NCBI GenBank assembly: GCA_949292215.1
Contig: CASEYW010000008.1
Span: forward strand, 1 to 64,000
Source of the DNA: an uncultured bacterium
Lineage (GTDB): Bacteria > Verrucomicrobiota > Lentisphaeria > Victivallales > UBA1829
DNA length: 64,000 bases
Direction: 5' to 3'
Shown here: positions 1 to 8,548 of the stretch, piece after piece
Layout of the letters: each line of letters opens with the position of its first letter
How positions within the stretch are numbered: position 1 is the first letter of the stretch
Notes under the pieces: generated by a model
The model's input: only the letters and a program-made list of their open reading frames with translations
What the model was told of the DNA's origin: nothing
Databases searched by the model: none
Position numbers and translations under genes: made by a program

Positions 1-372
1 CCCGTTTTCCGTCAGGAAGAAGGCAGAGGAGTCGATGAATTTCAAGGCATTCCAGTCCGCGGGATTGTGACTGGCGGTAATTGCGATCGCTCCGGCGGCA
101 TCGTATTCCTCCACGGCGATCTGGAGGGTGGGAGTCGGAATAATTCCCGCAAGAAGAACATGTGAACCGGACGCGAGAAGTCCCGAAATAACGGCATTTT
201 CAATCATTTCTCCACTGGGACGCGTATCGCGTCCGACAATGACAATCCCGTGTCCTGTGTACCCCCCGAATGATGCGGCAAAATCAGCGGCAAGAGCTGG
301 AGAAAGGGTCTCTCCAACGATCCCGCGCACCCCGCTGACACCAATTTTCAGATTTTTCCGATGGGCACTCAT
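1..372 (-). CDS. Phosphohexomutase (phosphoglucomutase/phosphomannomutase/GlmM family), 3' part beyond window
   Basis: Alpha-D-phosphohexomutase that moves phosphate between C6 and C1 of a hexose phosphate; which sugar cannot be told from this piece. Only the N-terminal 124 residues lie in the window, reading off the left edge. Seen directly: the N-terminal GVSGVRGIVG loop, the VGRDTRPSG loop, and the phosphoserine loop TASHNPADWNALKF near residue 108, which carries the catalytic serine. The ATG at 372 overlaps the TGA of the upstream gene (ATGA), so the two mutase genes are translationally coupled. This copy keeps the active-site serine loop, unlike its partner. GlmM or ManB/Pgm are all possible. 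Confidence 0.9.
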   Translation of the reverse strand, partial: MSAHRKNLKIGVSGVRGIVGETLSPALAADFAASFGGYTGHGIVIVGRDTRPSGEMIENAVISGLLASGSHVLLAGIIPTPTLQIAVEEYDAAGAIAITASHNPADWNALKFIDSSAFFLTENG

Positions 373-1733
373 TGCGCAATCAACCTTTCCACGGCGGCCC
401 GGATGTGCGTGACTTTGTCCACGGCTTCCTTCGGATCCCGCCATTCAAAAATCATTCGGAGAATCGGTTCGGTCATCGACATGCGGACATGGACCCAGCC
501 GTCCGGCCAGTCGAATCGAAGCCCGTCGCATTCGGTCATGACGGCATCGGGGAAGAGACCGGTCAGCGAACGCAGGGCGGAATACGCCTTGAACGACTGG
601 CAAGGCAGGGAAAGTTTCGTAATGTGCCAGCGCGGGAGATCACAGGCAATATCCGAAGCCCGCTTGCGTTTCAGCGCCATGGATTCGAGTGTCAGGACCA
701 TCGCGGCAAAGCCGTCGAAGCCGTACGTTCCGCTTGCGGCAACGGCGACGCTTCCGCTGCCCTCGCCCGCAAGAATTGCATTTTTCTCAAACATGAGGTC
801 GATGGTATATGCCTCCCCGGTCTGTCCCTTGCAGATCACGCCGCCGTGTCTGGCAACGACCAGGTCAAGCGTTTTCGTTGAACACCAGTTGGTCACCACA
901 ACGGAACCTTTTGGAGATTTTGCAAGGAGATTGTCTGCAACAATCGGCACAGTATACTCCTCGGAAAGGGTCTCCCCGGTATCCGTCACGATTGCGACAC
1001 GCCCCACATCGCTGCTGAAGACAAAGCCGGCGTCGGCACGCAGAGGAAGCATGATCGACTTGACCTGTGCGGAACTTCTCGGTCTTGGCTCCGGATCATG
1101 CGGCAGGGAACCCGAAAGAATATCATTGATGGGAACAGAATCAATCCCGAAGCGGTCCGCGAGGCGCTCCCGAAGAACGGAGCCGGAACCATTGCAGAAA
1201 TCCATCACGACCCGGAAACGGCGGTCGGCAATCGCATCGACATTGACCAGTCCGGCGAGATCCTCCACATACTCATCAAGAATCGAAGGCGGCGCCGGAA
1301 GAATTCTGCCGATCCGGTTCCATTTTGCAGAAGCGAAAATTCCACCATGATAAATATCCAGCATCTCCTGGGTCTGAATCGGAGAAAGGCACGATCCGCG
1401 TGAAGAGAACGGAACAATCGCATTCCATCCCGCCTGATGGTGCCCGGGACCGATCAGCAGCCCTCCGTCCAGACCAAGTTTCCGGACGGCGAAATGAAGA
1501 ACCGGCGCAGGGCAGATTCCGAAATCCATCACATTGCATCCGCAGGAAAGCAGACCGGAAAGACATGCCGCCTTGAACATCGGCGAAGAAGTCCGGGAAT
1601 CAATCGCCACGCCAACGGTTCCACCGTCGAGCCAGGTTCCGAAGGCCGACGCATACCGGATGGCAAGCTGACAGGTCAGAGCGGTTCCCACGGCACCGCG
1701 GATTCCGGAAGGCCCGAGTCGAAGAAATCTCAT
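369..1733 (-). CDS. Phosphohexomutase-like pseudoenzyme (catalytic Ser and Mg ligands missing)
   Basis: A 454-residue protein with the full length and order of a phosphohexomutase, collinear with the neighbouring mutase. The N-terminal loop (GPSGIRGAVG) and the C-terminal phosphate-binding loop (MSMTEPILR, for the usual RPSGTEP) are kept. The catalytic loop TASHNP is replaced by GPGHHQ at residues 95-100, so the phosphoserine is Gly97. The metal loop DGDxDR reads SSDVGR at residues 240-245, losing two of three aspartates. The sugar loop reads GEGSGSV. Catalysis by the family mechanism therefore looks impossible, while ligand binding may remain. The start is ATG 1733, ten bases after AAGGAA; an upstream in-frame start at 1784 would add 17 unrelated residues. 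Role unknown; a regulatory partner of the coupled mutase is an inference. Confidence 0.85.
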   Translation of the reverse strand: MRFLRLGPSGIRGAVGTALTCQLAIRYASAFGTWLDGGTVGVAIDSRTSSPMFKAACLSGLLSCGCNVMDFGICPAPVLHFAVRKLGLDGGLLIGPGHHQAGWNAIVPFSSRGSCLSPIQTQEMLDIYHGGIFASAKWNRIGRILPAPPSILDEYVEDLAGLVNVDAIADRRFRVVMDFCNGSGSVLRERLADRFGIDSVPINDILSGSLPHDPEPRPRSSAQVKSIMLPLRADAGFVFSSDVGRVAIVTDTGETLSEEYTVPIVADNLLAKSPKGSVVVTNWCSTKTLDLVVARHGGVICKGQTGEAYTIDLMFEKNAILAGEGSGSVAVAASGTYGFDGFAAMVLTLESMALKRKRASDIACDLPRWHITKLSLPCQSFKAYSALRSLTGLFPDAVMTECDGLRFDWPDGWVHVRMSMTEPILRMIFEWRDPKEAVDKVTHIRAAVERLIAQ

Positions 1734-1756
1734 TTTATTCCATTCCTTTTTTTCGT

Positions 1757-1784
1757 AATATATGCCGGGGAAAAACGAAATCAA
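1757..1784 (-). promoter_or_regulatory. Sigma-70 promoter for the phosphohexomutase pair
   Basis: On the minus strand TTGATT (1779-1784) and TATATT (1757-1762) are separated by 16 bases and lie about 25 bases upstream of the ATG at 1733. Read by eye only. Confidence 0.5.
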
Positions 1785-1803
1785 GAAAATTCAACTCTTC
1801 CGG

Positions 1804-1832
1804 TTGAAAAAAACGAAATCTTATTGTACCTT
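1804..1832 (+). promoter_or_regulatory. Possible promoter for Fe-ADH/glycerate kinase
   Basis: TTGAAA (1804-1809), a 17-base spacer and TACCTT (1827-1832) precede the ATG at 1868. The -10 box is poor. The 12-base sequence AAAAACGAAATC occurs twice in this divergent region (1771-1782 and 1809-1820). Confidence 0.3.
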
Positions 1833-1867
1833 TATCGACGATGAATTTGAATGGAAAGGAATTTGCC

Positions 1868-3088
1868 ATGAGTACCGGAATCACAGAATCACTGTTCAAC
1901 GCCCAAACCATGATGGATACCTGCGAAGAAACGACCATCGCTTTCGGTCATGATGCCATTGATCAGCTCTCGGCACATGTCATGCTGAATGGATTCAAGA
2001 CCGTCATGCTGATTATGGGAGGGGAATCCGTTCACCGGTGTGGTGCATTCCGGATTTTTCTGCAGTCGCCGCTCTTCGGGAAGCTCGACTTGAACATGCC
2101 CAGATTCGAAAACGTACCGCCGGAACCGGATACCGAATGCGTCCGCAGAATGGTGAAGGAACTGGAAACGGAACAACCCGATGCTGTCATTGCAGTCGGA
2201 GGCGGCAGCGTGATGGATGCGGCAAAAGCGGCTCTGCTCTCCTGGCAGACAAAAATCGACATTGACAACCTTTTCGGCAAAGAAGTTGCATCATCCCGTT
2301 TCCCCGGCAGAAAATTCAACCGCATTCTTGCGGTTCCGACGACCGCAGGAACCGGTTCTGAAGTCACCTGTTATTCCAATATCATTGATGCGAAAACCGG
2401 GATAAAAAAATTGATTGCCGATCCTGCCATTCTTCCGGAATTCGCCGCGGTGGAACCGGTATTCACTCTCAGTGCGCCCGAAGCTCTCACCCGCGTGACT
2501 GCGTTTGATGCACTCGTCCACGCGATTGAAAGTCTGCTGAACTTCAATGGATGCAGACGGCATCCGGAGGTTGAAACCTGGGCGGTGCAGGCCGTCCGGA
2601 TGATTGTCCCGGCACTTCCGAAGGTCCTCCGGGTGCCGGAGGACGAAGAAGAGCGTGCGGAACTCTCCGCTGTCGCGACTCTGGCGGGAATGGCGATCCG
2701 CATGTCTCCGACCGCGTTGCCCCATCTGCTGAGCTTCTCTTTCTGCGGCAAAGCTCCGCATGGAGCAGCAGTCGCGGCTCTTCTGCCGCACTTCTGGAAA
2801 TTTTACCTGAAAGAGGAACTGGTCAGGCGGCAAACCATGCTGCTCTCCGGGATTCTCCCCGGAGCGACACCGGAAGAGGTGATCCAGTCCTACGTCAAAT
2901 TCATTGAATCCTGCGGAGGAACGGTGCATCCCGGCGATCTGGCGGAAACCGGGCCGGAAATGATCGACAAACTGGCGGAAGATGCCGCTCAGAATCCGGT
3001 AAAACTGGAAAGCGCACCCAGGAAGATCCGTGTTAATGAGTGTGAAACGGTTTTCCATGATGTTCTTGATGGCGTCTGGTCAAAATGA
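1868..3088 (+). CDS. Iron-containing (group III) alcohol dehydrogenase
   Basis: NAD(P)-dependent dehydrogenase of the Fe-ADH family, 406 residues, cytoplasmic. It shows the dinucleotide-binding GGGSVMDAAK at residues 111-120, PTTAGTGSE at 157-165, and metal ligands Asp214 and His218 in FDALVHAIE. His298 in APHG matches the last metal ligand. The residue where the third ligand His is normally found aligns with Thr282, with His286 four residues later, so metal binding may differ. The start at ATG 1868 is chosen because GGAAAGGA precedes it at good spacing; an ATG at 1841 has none. Its stop overlaps the glycerate kinase start by 4 nt (ATGA), suggesting both act on C3 hydroxy/keto acids or aldehydes. 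The substrate is not known. Confidence 0.88.
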   Translation: MSTGITESLFNAQTMMDTCEETTIAFGHDAIDQLSAHVMLNGFKTVMLIMGGESVHRCGAFRIFLQSPLFGKLDLNMPRFENVPPEPDTECVRRMVKELETEQPDAVIAVGGGSVMDAAKAALLSWQTKIDIDNLFGKEVASSRFPGRKFNRILAVPTTAGTGSEVTCYSNIIDAKTGIKKLIADPAILPEFAAVEPVFTLSAPEALTRVTAFDALVHAIESLLNFNGCRRHPEVETWAVQAVRMIVPALPKVLRVPEDEEERAELSAVATLAGMAIRMSPTALPHLLSFSFCGKAPHGAAVAALLPHFWKFYLKEELVRRQTMLLSGILPGATPEEVIQSYVKFIESCGGTVHPGDLAETGPEMIDKLAEDAAQNPVKLESAPRKIRVNECETVFHDVLDGVWSK

Positions 3089-4200
3089 AACTTCTTCTGG
3101 CACCCGATAAATTCAAGGGAACTCTGACCGCAGACCAGGTTGCGGAAATCGAAAAAACAGCGATTGCATCGGTGCTGCCCGATGCGGAAATTCGCTGTCT
3201 GCCGCTTGCAGACGGTGGAGAAGGGACCGTCGCCGCATTGACTCGCGCCCTGAACGGTTCATTCAAAACAGTCCCTGTAAGAGACCCCCTCGGACGAACC
3301 ATTCCGGCGACCTATGGAATAGCAGGAAAAACTGCCATTCTGGAAATGTCGGCGGCATCGGGCATGTCACTTCTGAAACGGGAAGAACTGAATCCAATGC
3401 GAACCTCCACTTACGGGACCGGAGAACTCATTCTCTCTGCTTTGAAGGATGGAGCGGAACGCATCATTCTCGGAATCGGCGGAAGTGCCACGGTCGACGG
3501 TGGCGCGGGCATGGCGGAAGCTCTCGGGTACCGCTTTTTCGATGAAGACGGAAAACCGGTTTCCGGCCTCTGTGGAGAAACAACAGGCCGAATTGCCCGC
3601 ATCGACGACTCCGCTGTTGACCGTAACCTCTTCCAATGTGAAATTTTGATTGCCTCAGACGTCACCAATCCTCTGCTGGGCGAACAGGGAGCCGCCGCCG
3701 TTTTTGCTCCGCAAAAGGGTGCCGCTGCGGAAATGATCCCAGTGCTGGAGCATAATCTGCAAACGTTCTCGGCCGTTCTGATCCGTCAGGGAATGATTGA
3801 ACGTGCAGATCTTCCCGGTGACGGCGCAGCAGGCGGACTCGGCATGGGCCTCCGTGCCTTCTGTAACGCAAGATCCGAATCGGGAGCACGTCTTGCAATG
3901 AGGATCACCGGCTTCGAATTTCTCCTCTCCGGAGTGGATTATGTCATCACCGGCGAAGGCTGTACCGATTCCCAGACAGAAGATGGGAAACTGTGTTCGG
4001 AAATTGCAAAGATCTGTCGGAAGCACCAGATAAACTGTATTCTGCTCTCAGGAGCCGTCAAAGGCGACACCGCAAAACTTAACGCGGATTTCCATCTGGC
4101 AATAGCCGCCACTCCGGAAAGCACCCCGTTCGATCAGATTCAACAAAACGCCGCCCGCTATCTTTCCGACGCAGCCAGAAGACTTGCAAGGGATCTTTAA
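3085..4200 (+). CDS. glxK: Glycerate kinase (GarK/GlxK family)
   Basis: Phosphorylates D-glycerate with ATP, normally to 2-phosphoglycerate, feeding glycolysis; cytoplasmic. The 371-residue length fits the family. Family features seen are the N-terminal LLAPDKFKGTL, PLADGGEGT near residues 42-50, the glycine-rich LGIGGSATVDGGAG near 129-142, and ITGEGCTDSQT near 285-295. The gene is coupled by an ATGA overlap to the Fe-type dehydrogenase, a context that suggests reduction of hydroxypyruvate or tartronate semialdehyde followed by glycerate phosphorylation; that link is an inference. A strong palindromic stem follows the stop codon. Confidence 0.92.
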   Translation: MKLLLAPDKFKGTLTADQVAEIEKTAIASVLPDAEIRCLPLADGGEGTVAALTRALNGSFKTVPVRDPLGRTIPATYGIAGKTAILEMSAASGMSLLKREELNPMRTSTYGTGELILSALKDGAERIILGIGGSATVDGGAGMAEALGYRFFDEDGKPVSGLCGETTGRIARIDDSAVDRNLFQCEILIASDVTNPLLGEQGAAAVFAPQKGAAAEMIPVLEHNLQTFSAVLIRQGMIERADLPGDGAAGGLGMGLRAFCNARSESGARLAMRITGFEFLLSGVDYVITGEGCTDSQTEDGKLCSEIAKICRKHQINCILLSGAVKGDTAKLNADFHLAIAATPESTPFDQIQQNAARYLSDAARRLARDL

Positions 4201-4203
4201 TTC

Positions 4204-4235
4204 CCGGGAAAACAATATCACCTTTGTTTTCCCGG
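4204..4235. terminator. Stem-loop between convergent genes
   Basis: A perfect 12-bp stem (CCGGGAAAACAA and its complement) with an 8-base loop sits just after the glycerate kinase stop. The T-run is short on both strands, so it may act in both directions or only protect 3' ends. Confidence 0.6.
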
Positions 4236-4278
4236 TTGTTCAGAGAAGAACCGAAAAACTCCAGGAACGGGAACCGGA

Positions 4279-5901
4279 TTATTCCTTGTTGTCCGTCTGG
4301 TTCTGTGCAGCCGTTTTCTGTCCGGCGGCTTCAGCCTCAGCCTCCGCCTTGTTCACAGTGATATAGGCTTTTACGCGATCGGCGAGAGTCGGGAAATTCT
4401 GGATGAAGGCTCGTGCAATTTCAGATTTCATCACTTCGAAAGGCGGAAGCCCCACCCGATCCTTGGAATCCTTGTATTCATGAGAATACTTTGCATATGC
4501 CATCTTCGCGAGCTGAAGATGCGCATTGGCACCATTGGGGTCGTCATACCCGAGAAGCAGACAGCTTGTAAACAGGAGTCCGTTGATAAGGTCGTGAGCC
4601 TGCTTGTAGTTGCCGTCTTTGATATCCTCGGTCCACTCTTTGAGGATGAATCGATCGAAATCAGAATAATTGGGATCGCCGCGGCGCTCCTTGCGCATGA
4701 TGTTGAAATATTCGCGTGATTTGCCGTACTGACCGTAACTGTAAAGGGTCACGATGGCATCCTTCATGAAGTTGTCGAGAGCGCTTTTGAATGTGGAAGT
4801 CTGATTCCGCTCATAGGCTTCCAGATAGGTCTTCCGAACGGCATCCGCAAGACCGAGATTCGGCACGAGCATATAGTTCATCGTCACCTCTTTTCCCGGA
4901 ATCAGAATCCGTCCGGCGATAAAGGACTCCTTCAGAGACTGAGTAATCATACGATCGCAGTCGATGCTTTCACGTTTCGGGCTGTACATGATTCCGAGAG
5001 TTGCCCAGTAAATGGCGAACGAATCCGAGAGACGCCAGTCCAGTTCGCCGTAATCCTTATTGATCTGAATTACGATTTCCGGGCGGAGCTTGTAATACTC
5101 CCGCAGCCATTTAGCACGCAGGAAGGTATCCAGCGCGTCTTTCGTTTCCGGTTTCAGAACCTGAATCAGGCTGTCCGGAAGAAAACCAATCTCCCGGAAT
5201 TTTCTGGACAGGGATTCCAAGCCGTCGAATCCGGCTTTCCGAATCTCTTCCCAGAGAACGGTATCGGACTCATGCGCCCGGCGGAACTCGGCATTGGTTT
5301 TCGGAGCGGCGGCAAGAGCGGCCCAGTCAGGCGCGGGAACTCCGCCGTAAGCCTTCATCATCTCTTTAGCGATCATATATTTATAATACTTCTGTGCATC
5401 GTCCAGCATGTTGCCGATTTTATGCTGGTAGATCCATCCGAGTTCGCGATAGAGCAGAGGATCATTGGCGTTGTAGTTCAAGGCCTCGTCACGAATAAGT
5501 TCAATTCCGCGCTGAACCCACCGCCAGCGGTCAACCGGAGACGTGAACGTAACGGAAACGTTATAGGCCATATTCCATGCGAGGTATGCAGTCGCGCCGG
5601 TAAATTTCGGCTGGAGCTTCGTGATCCATGAGGCAAGCTGAACCATCTCGAAATATTTTCCCTGCGATTGAAGCCCCGTAGTCCGGAGCCAGAGGAGATC
5701 TGCTAGCACGCCCCGGAACCCGCCCAGCGCAACTGTGGTAAACGCGACCATCGGTGGAAGGCCTTCGATGCTTGCCTCGTCCACCAGTTTGTCTTCTTTC
5801 ACAATGGTATCGAGACGGCCCTGAACAAAGACCGTCGCCACCATCAGAAGAGCGAGCGCGGCCAGTGCCGGGACCCATATTTTGAATCGTCTGAAATACA
5901 T
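4279..5901 (-). CDS. Membrane-anchored helical-repeat protein of unknown function, ABC-operon partner
   Basis: A 540-residue protein that I do not recognise. One N-terminal membrane helix (residues about 8-24, VPALAALALLMVATVF) is followed by a long, mostly helical, aromatic-rich region with TPR-like spacing (for example around RWRWVQRGIELIRDEAL and LYRELGWIYQH), and an Ala/Glu-rich tail. It is therefore probably anchored in the inner membrane and periplasmic. The ATG at 5901 follows AGAGGTAAG; an upstream in-frame start would overlap the permease gene. It lies 5 bases after the ABC permease and is last in the seven-gene run, so it is probably an accessory subunit of that transporter. Confidence 0.75.
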   Translation of the reverse strand: MYFRRFKIWVPALAALALLMVATVFVQGRLDTIVKEDKLVDEASIEGLPPMVAFTTVALGGFRGVLADLLWLRTTGLQSQGKYFEMVQLASWITKLQPKFTGATAYLAWNMAYNVSVTFTSPVDRWRWVQRGIELIRDEALNYNANDPLLYRELGWIYQHKIGNMLDDAQKYYKYMIAKEMMKAYGGVPAPDWAALAAAPKTNAEFRRAHESDTVLWEEIRKAGFDGLESLSRKFREIGFLPDSLIQVLKPETKDALDTFLRAKWLREYYKLRPEIVIQINKDYGELDWRLSDSFAIYWATLGIMYSPKRESIDCDRMITQSLKESFIAGRILIPGKEVTMNYMLVPNLGLADAVRKTYLEAYERNQTSTFKSALDNFMKDAIVTLYSYGQYGKSREYFNIMRKERRGDPNYSDFDRFILKEWTEDIKDGNYKQAHDLINGLLFTSCLLLGYDDPNGANAHLQLAKMAYAKYSHEYKDSKDRVGLPPFEVMKSEIARAFIQNFPTLADRVKAYITVNKAEAEAEAAGQKTAAQNQTDNKE

Positions 5902-5906
5902 GTTTC

Positions 5907-7358
5907 TTACCTCTTGATTGCGGCGAGCGCAAGCTCGCGCCGATTGTAGAGCCACGCCCCGAGGAGAGCCAGCGGAACCCCTTTCAGAATCACCTGAAAC
6001 AGCAGGACGGAACCGATCGTCGCAAACTCAATGAGCTCTCCGGTGGCAACCAGTCCTGAAATTCCGAATTTCTGAACAGGAATAATCGTCATCTCGATGA
6101 TACGGCTCATGTAATACCCGTACTGATCCATCGCCGGCATGGTGGCGACACTTCCGTACATGGCCTCTGCTCCGATCAGGAACGACGTGAACATGCCGAT
6201 CATCATATACGCAATCGCAAAAAAGATCGCAGTCGGCAGGGAGAGGAACGAAGAGACCGATACGGAAATAATCACAACCGAAGCAATTCCGAGAAAGACC
6301 ATGAAAACGGCACGCGCATAATTATCCGCAAAACTGGTGTACTTTACATAAATCACGGGACCGTCCGCAACTTGAATGAACAGATTTTTTCCGGTCTGAG
6401 AGAGATTCTGGAACCCGATCACGGCTTTGCCGTCGACAATCACTCTTGCCGCGGGCATTTCAAACTCATTGACTGCAGAACAGAGGATCTGCTCCGGCGG
6501 CTTCATCAGAAACGCCTGACGCTTCTGCGATTCCGGCGGTTTCTGTCCCGGTTTCAGCGTTTTTGCATCCGGCTTTTCGATCCAGGTGAAAAGTGCTCCC
6601 CAGGCACCATATCCATGCTCCTGATTCTGATTTGCCTCAATCGAACCGGAATAGGCTTTGTAACGGACATAGAAACGGCTGTCTTCCGCAAGATTCTCCG
6701 GCAGGCCCTCGTAATTCCAGATTCGGGTCTGTCCCGGTTTGATCTCCGCGAGAGATGCAACCACCTCCCGGTAAACGGAATCAATCGCCTTTGCCCGCTC
6801 GTTTCCAGTGAGTGTATTTGCGATCAGCTGTCCGGAAGCGTTTTTCTTTGTCTGGAAGACTTTCATCGTAATTTCCTGCAGATCCGGCAGAACAGGACGA
6901 TAAGCGCGACGTCCGGTCAGGACCTCGTTTTCCATACGGGCGCGTTCCTCTTTGGAAAAGTCCTGCCGGGAATACTGGTAAATGATAAATCCGTAAATTA
7001 CCGCTGCGGAAATAATCAGCAGGGAGGTCAGAACAAGCAGAACGCCCGTCAATTTCCCGAGCCAGACCAGATAACGGGAGATCGGTTTTGCTACAATCAG
7101 ATGCAGACGGCAGTCTTCAACATCGGCAGTCATCGTCTGACATCCGAGCCAGACGCCGGAAAGCATCAGCATAACCGTGACAAAAGTCAGACTGTATTCG
7201 AGAGAAACCTGCATGTAGCTGTATGGAGTTCCATCCCCTTTGATTGTATTTGGAACGAGAAAAACCCCCAGCAGCAGGATGAACAGCAGGAATTGGAAGA
7301 CATGGGAACGCACCGCGCTCCTGCATGTCAGTTTCACAATGGCCAGAAAGGAAGTCAT
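5907..7358 (-). CDS. ABC-2 type transporter permease
   Basis: A 483-residue inner-membrane protein. Three membrane segments near the N-terminus (FQFLLFILLLGVFLV; the LTFVTVMLMLSGVW region; the LLVLTSLLIISAAVIYG region) and three near the C-terminus flank a soluble domain of roughly 200 residues, probably periplasmic. This is the ABC-2/NosY-like plan with a large extracytoplasmic insert. ATG 7358 is preferred: GGGAA lies 7 bases upstream, whereas the in-frame TTG at 7364 is too close to it. It starts 15 bases after the ABC ATPase stop, so the two form one transporter. The cargo is unknown; similar pairs serve multidrug, gliding or Nos systems. Confidence 0.85.
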   Translation of the reverse strand: MTSFLAIVKLTCRSAVRSHVFQFLLFILLLGVFLVPNTIKGDGTPYSYMQVSLEYSLTFVTVMLMLSGVWLGCQTMTADVEDCRLHLIVAKPISRYLVWLGKLTGVLLVLTSLLIISAAVIYGFIIYQYSRQDFSKEERARMENEVLTGRRAYRPVLPDLQEITMKVFQTKKNASGQLIANTLTGNERAKAIDSVYREVVASLAEIKPGQTRIWNYEGLPENLAEDSRFYVRYKAYSGSIEANQNQEHGYGAWGALFTWIEKPDAKTLKPGQKPPESQKRQAFLMKPPEQILCSAVNEFEMPAARVIVDGKAVIGFQNLSQTGKNLFIQVADGPVIYVKYTSFADNYARAVFMVFLGIASVVIISVSVSSFLSLPTAIFFAIAYMMIGMFTSFLIGAEAMYGSVATMPAMDQYGYYMSRIIEMTIIPVQKFGISGLVATGELIEFATIGSVLLFQVILKGVPLALLGAWLYNRRELALAAIKR

Positions 7359-7373
7359 ATTCAAATTCCCGTA

Positions 7374-8525
7374 TTATTTCTCTTTTCCGGAAGAAAGGAT
7401 ATCCATCAGTTTCTTATTTGCTTCCTCAAGCTTCTGCTTTGCTTCAGCATCTTCCGGAACTGGAACCGGTTCCACAGGTTTATCATCTTCCTCAAGACTC
7501 GTGAGTCTGGCAGTATTGATTTCCGGTTCCGGCGGTTCTTCCGGCTTCGGCGGTTCTTCCGGTTTGATTCCGGCAAGCATATTCAATTTTTCATCGGCGG
7601 CGACCTGTGGAGCCGAATCGGAGAGATATTCTGCGATCTCTCCGCCGGAGGTTGCCCCGGAAGTTTCCACACTTTCCCGTTTCGCCTTGTTGACAACATC
7701 CAGGAAGAAATCTTCCAGGCTCATCCGCGGATGATCAATGGTGAACGGACGACCATCCAGATTCTTTTTCAGGATCTCCGTAATCTCTTCCATTGCTTCC
7801 TCCGGAAGATCAGGAGTTGTGATCCGGCTGGACCCTTTGACAGTGAGAAGCTCATTCAGCGATCCAGTCGCACGGATCTTGCCGCCATAGAGAATGATGA
7901 CACGGTCGCAGACATCTTCGACATCGCCGAGCAAATGACTTGTCACAATCACGGTTTTTCCTCTGCGTTTCAGGAGGCGGATCAGATCCTTGACCTCACG
8001 GCAGCCGATCGGGTCGAGACCGGAGGTCGGCTCGTCAAGGATCAGAAACGAAGGATCATTAATCATCGCCTGGGCAAGCCCGATACGGCGCGCCATTCCC
8101 TTGGAAAACTCTCCGACCTGACGGTTCCGCGCATGAGCCAGACCGACCATGTCAAGCAGCTGTTCCGTTCTCACCTGCCGCTCCTTTGCCGAGAGATTGA
8201 AAAGGGAGGCAAAGAAATCCAGTGTTTCCGCCGCGGTCAGATACTTGTACAGATACGTCTCCTCCGGAAGATAACCGATCATGCGCTTGGTATCGACATC
8301 TCGCGGTGATTTGCCGAACACAGTCAAGCGCCCGCCGGTCGGATACAGGAGTCCGAGCAGCATCTTGATCGTGGTCGATTTTCCGGAACCGTTGGGACCG
8401 AGGAAACCAAGGACCTCCCCTTCACGTACTTCAAAATCGATATCGTTGACAGCCTTTGCCTTGGGCCTGTTCCAGAAATCCTTGAATTCCTTCACAAGCC
8501 CGACAGCTTCCACTATATTTCCCAT
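7374..8525 (-). CDS. ABC transporter ATP-binding protein (ABC-2 exporter type) with C-terminal extension
   Basis: A 383-residue ATPase driving the adjacent permease. Seen: Walker A GPNGSGKST, the Q-loop region YLPEETYLY, a signature FSKGMARRIGLAQA in place of LSGGQ (usual in this subfamily), Walker B FLILDEPTSGLD and the switch His in TSHLLGDVED. The ABC domain fills about residues 5-225. The remaining 150 residues form an extension with a Pro/Glu-rich stretch (PEEPPKPEEPPEPE) and a charged helical tail, longer than in most family members. ATG 8525 has GGGAGAG eight bases upstream; an in-frame TTG at 8531 is less likely. The start lies 23 bases after the P-type ATPase stop. Confidence 0.92.
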   Translation of the reverse strand: MGNIVEAVGLVKEFKDFWNRPKAKAVNDIDFEVREGEVLGFLGPNGSGKSTTIKMLLGLLYPTGGRLTVFGKSPRDVDTKRMIGYLPEETYLYKYLTAAETLDFFASLFNLSAKERQVRTEQLLDMVGLAHARNRQVGEFSKGMARRIGLAQAMINDPSFLILDEPTSGLDPIGCREVKDLIRLLKRRGKTVIVTSHLLGDVEDVCDRVIILYGGKIRATGSLNELLTVKGSSRITTPDLPEEAMEEITEILKKNLDGRPFTIDHPRMSLEDFFLDVVNKAKRESVETSGATSGGEIAEYLSDSAPQVAADEKLNMLAGIKPEEPPKPEEPPEPEINTARLTSLEEDDKPVEPVPVPEDAEAKQKLEEANKKLMDILSSGKEK

Positions 8526-8548
8526 TCTCAACTCTCTCCCGGATTAGT

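Noticed and set aside
6372..8309. 645-residue plus-strand open frame antisense to the ABC permease and ATPase genes
   Set aside because: Lies opposite two well-supported genes, has no family motif and low-complexity composition of a shadow frame.
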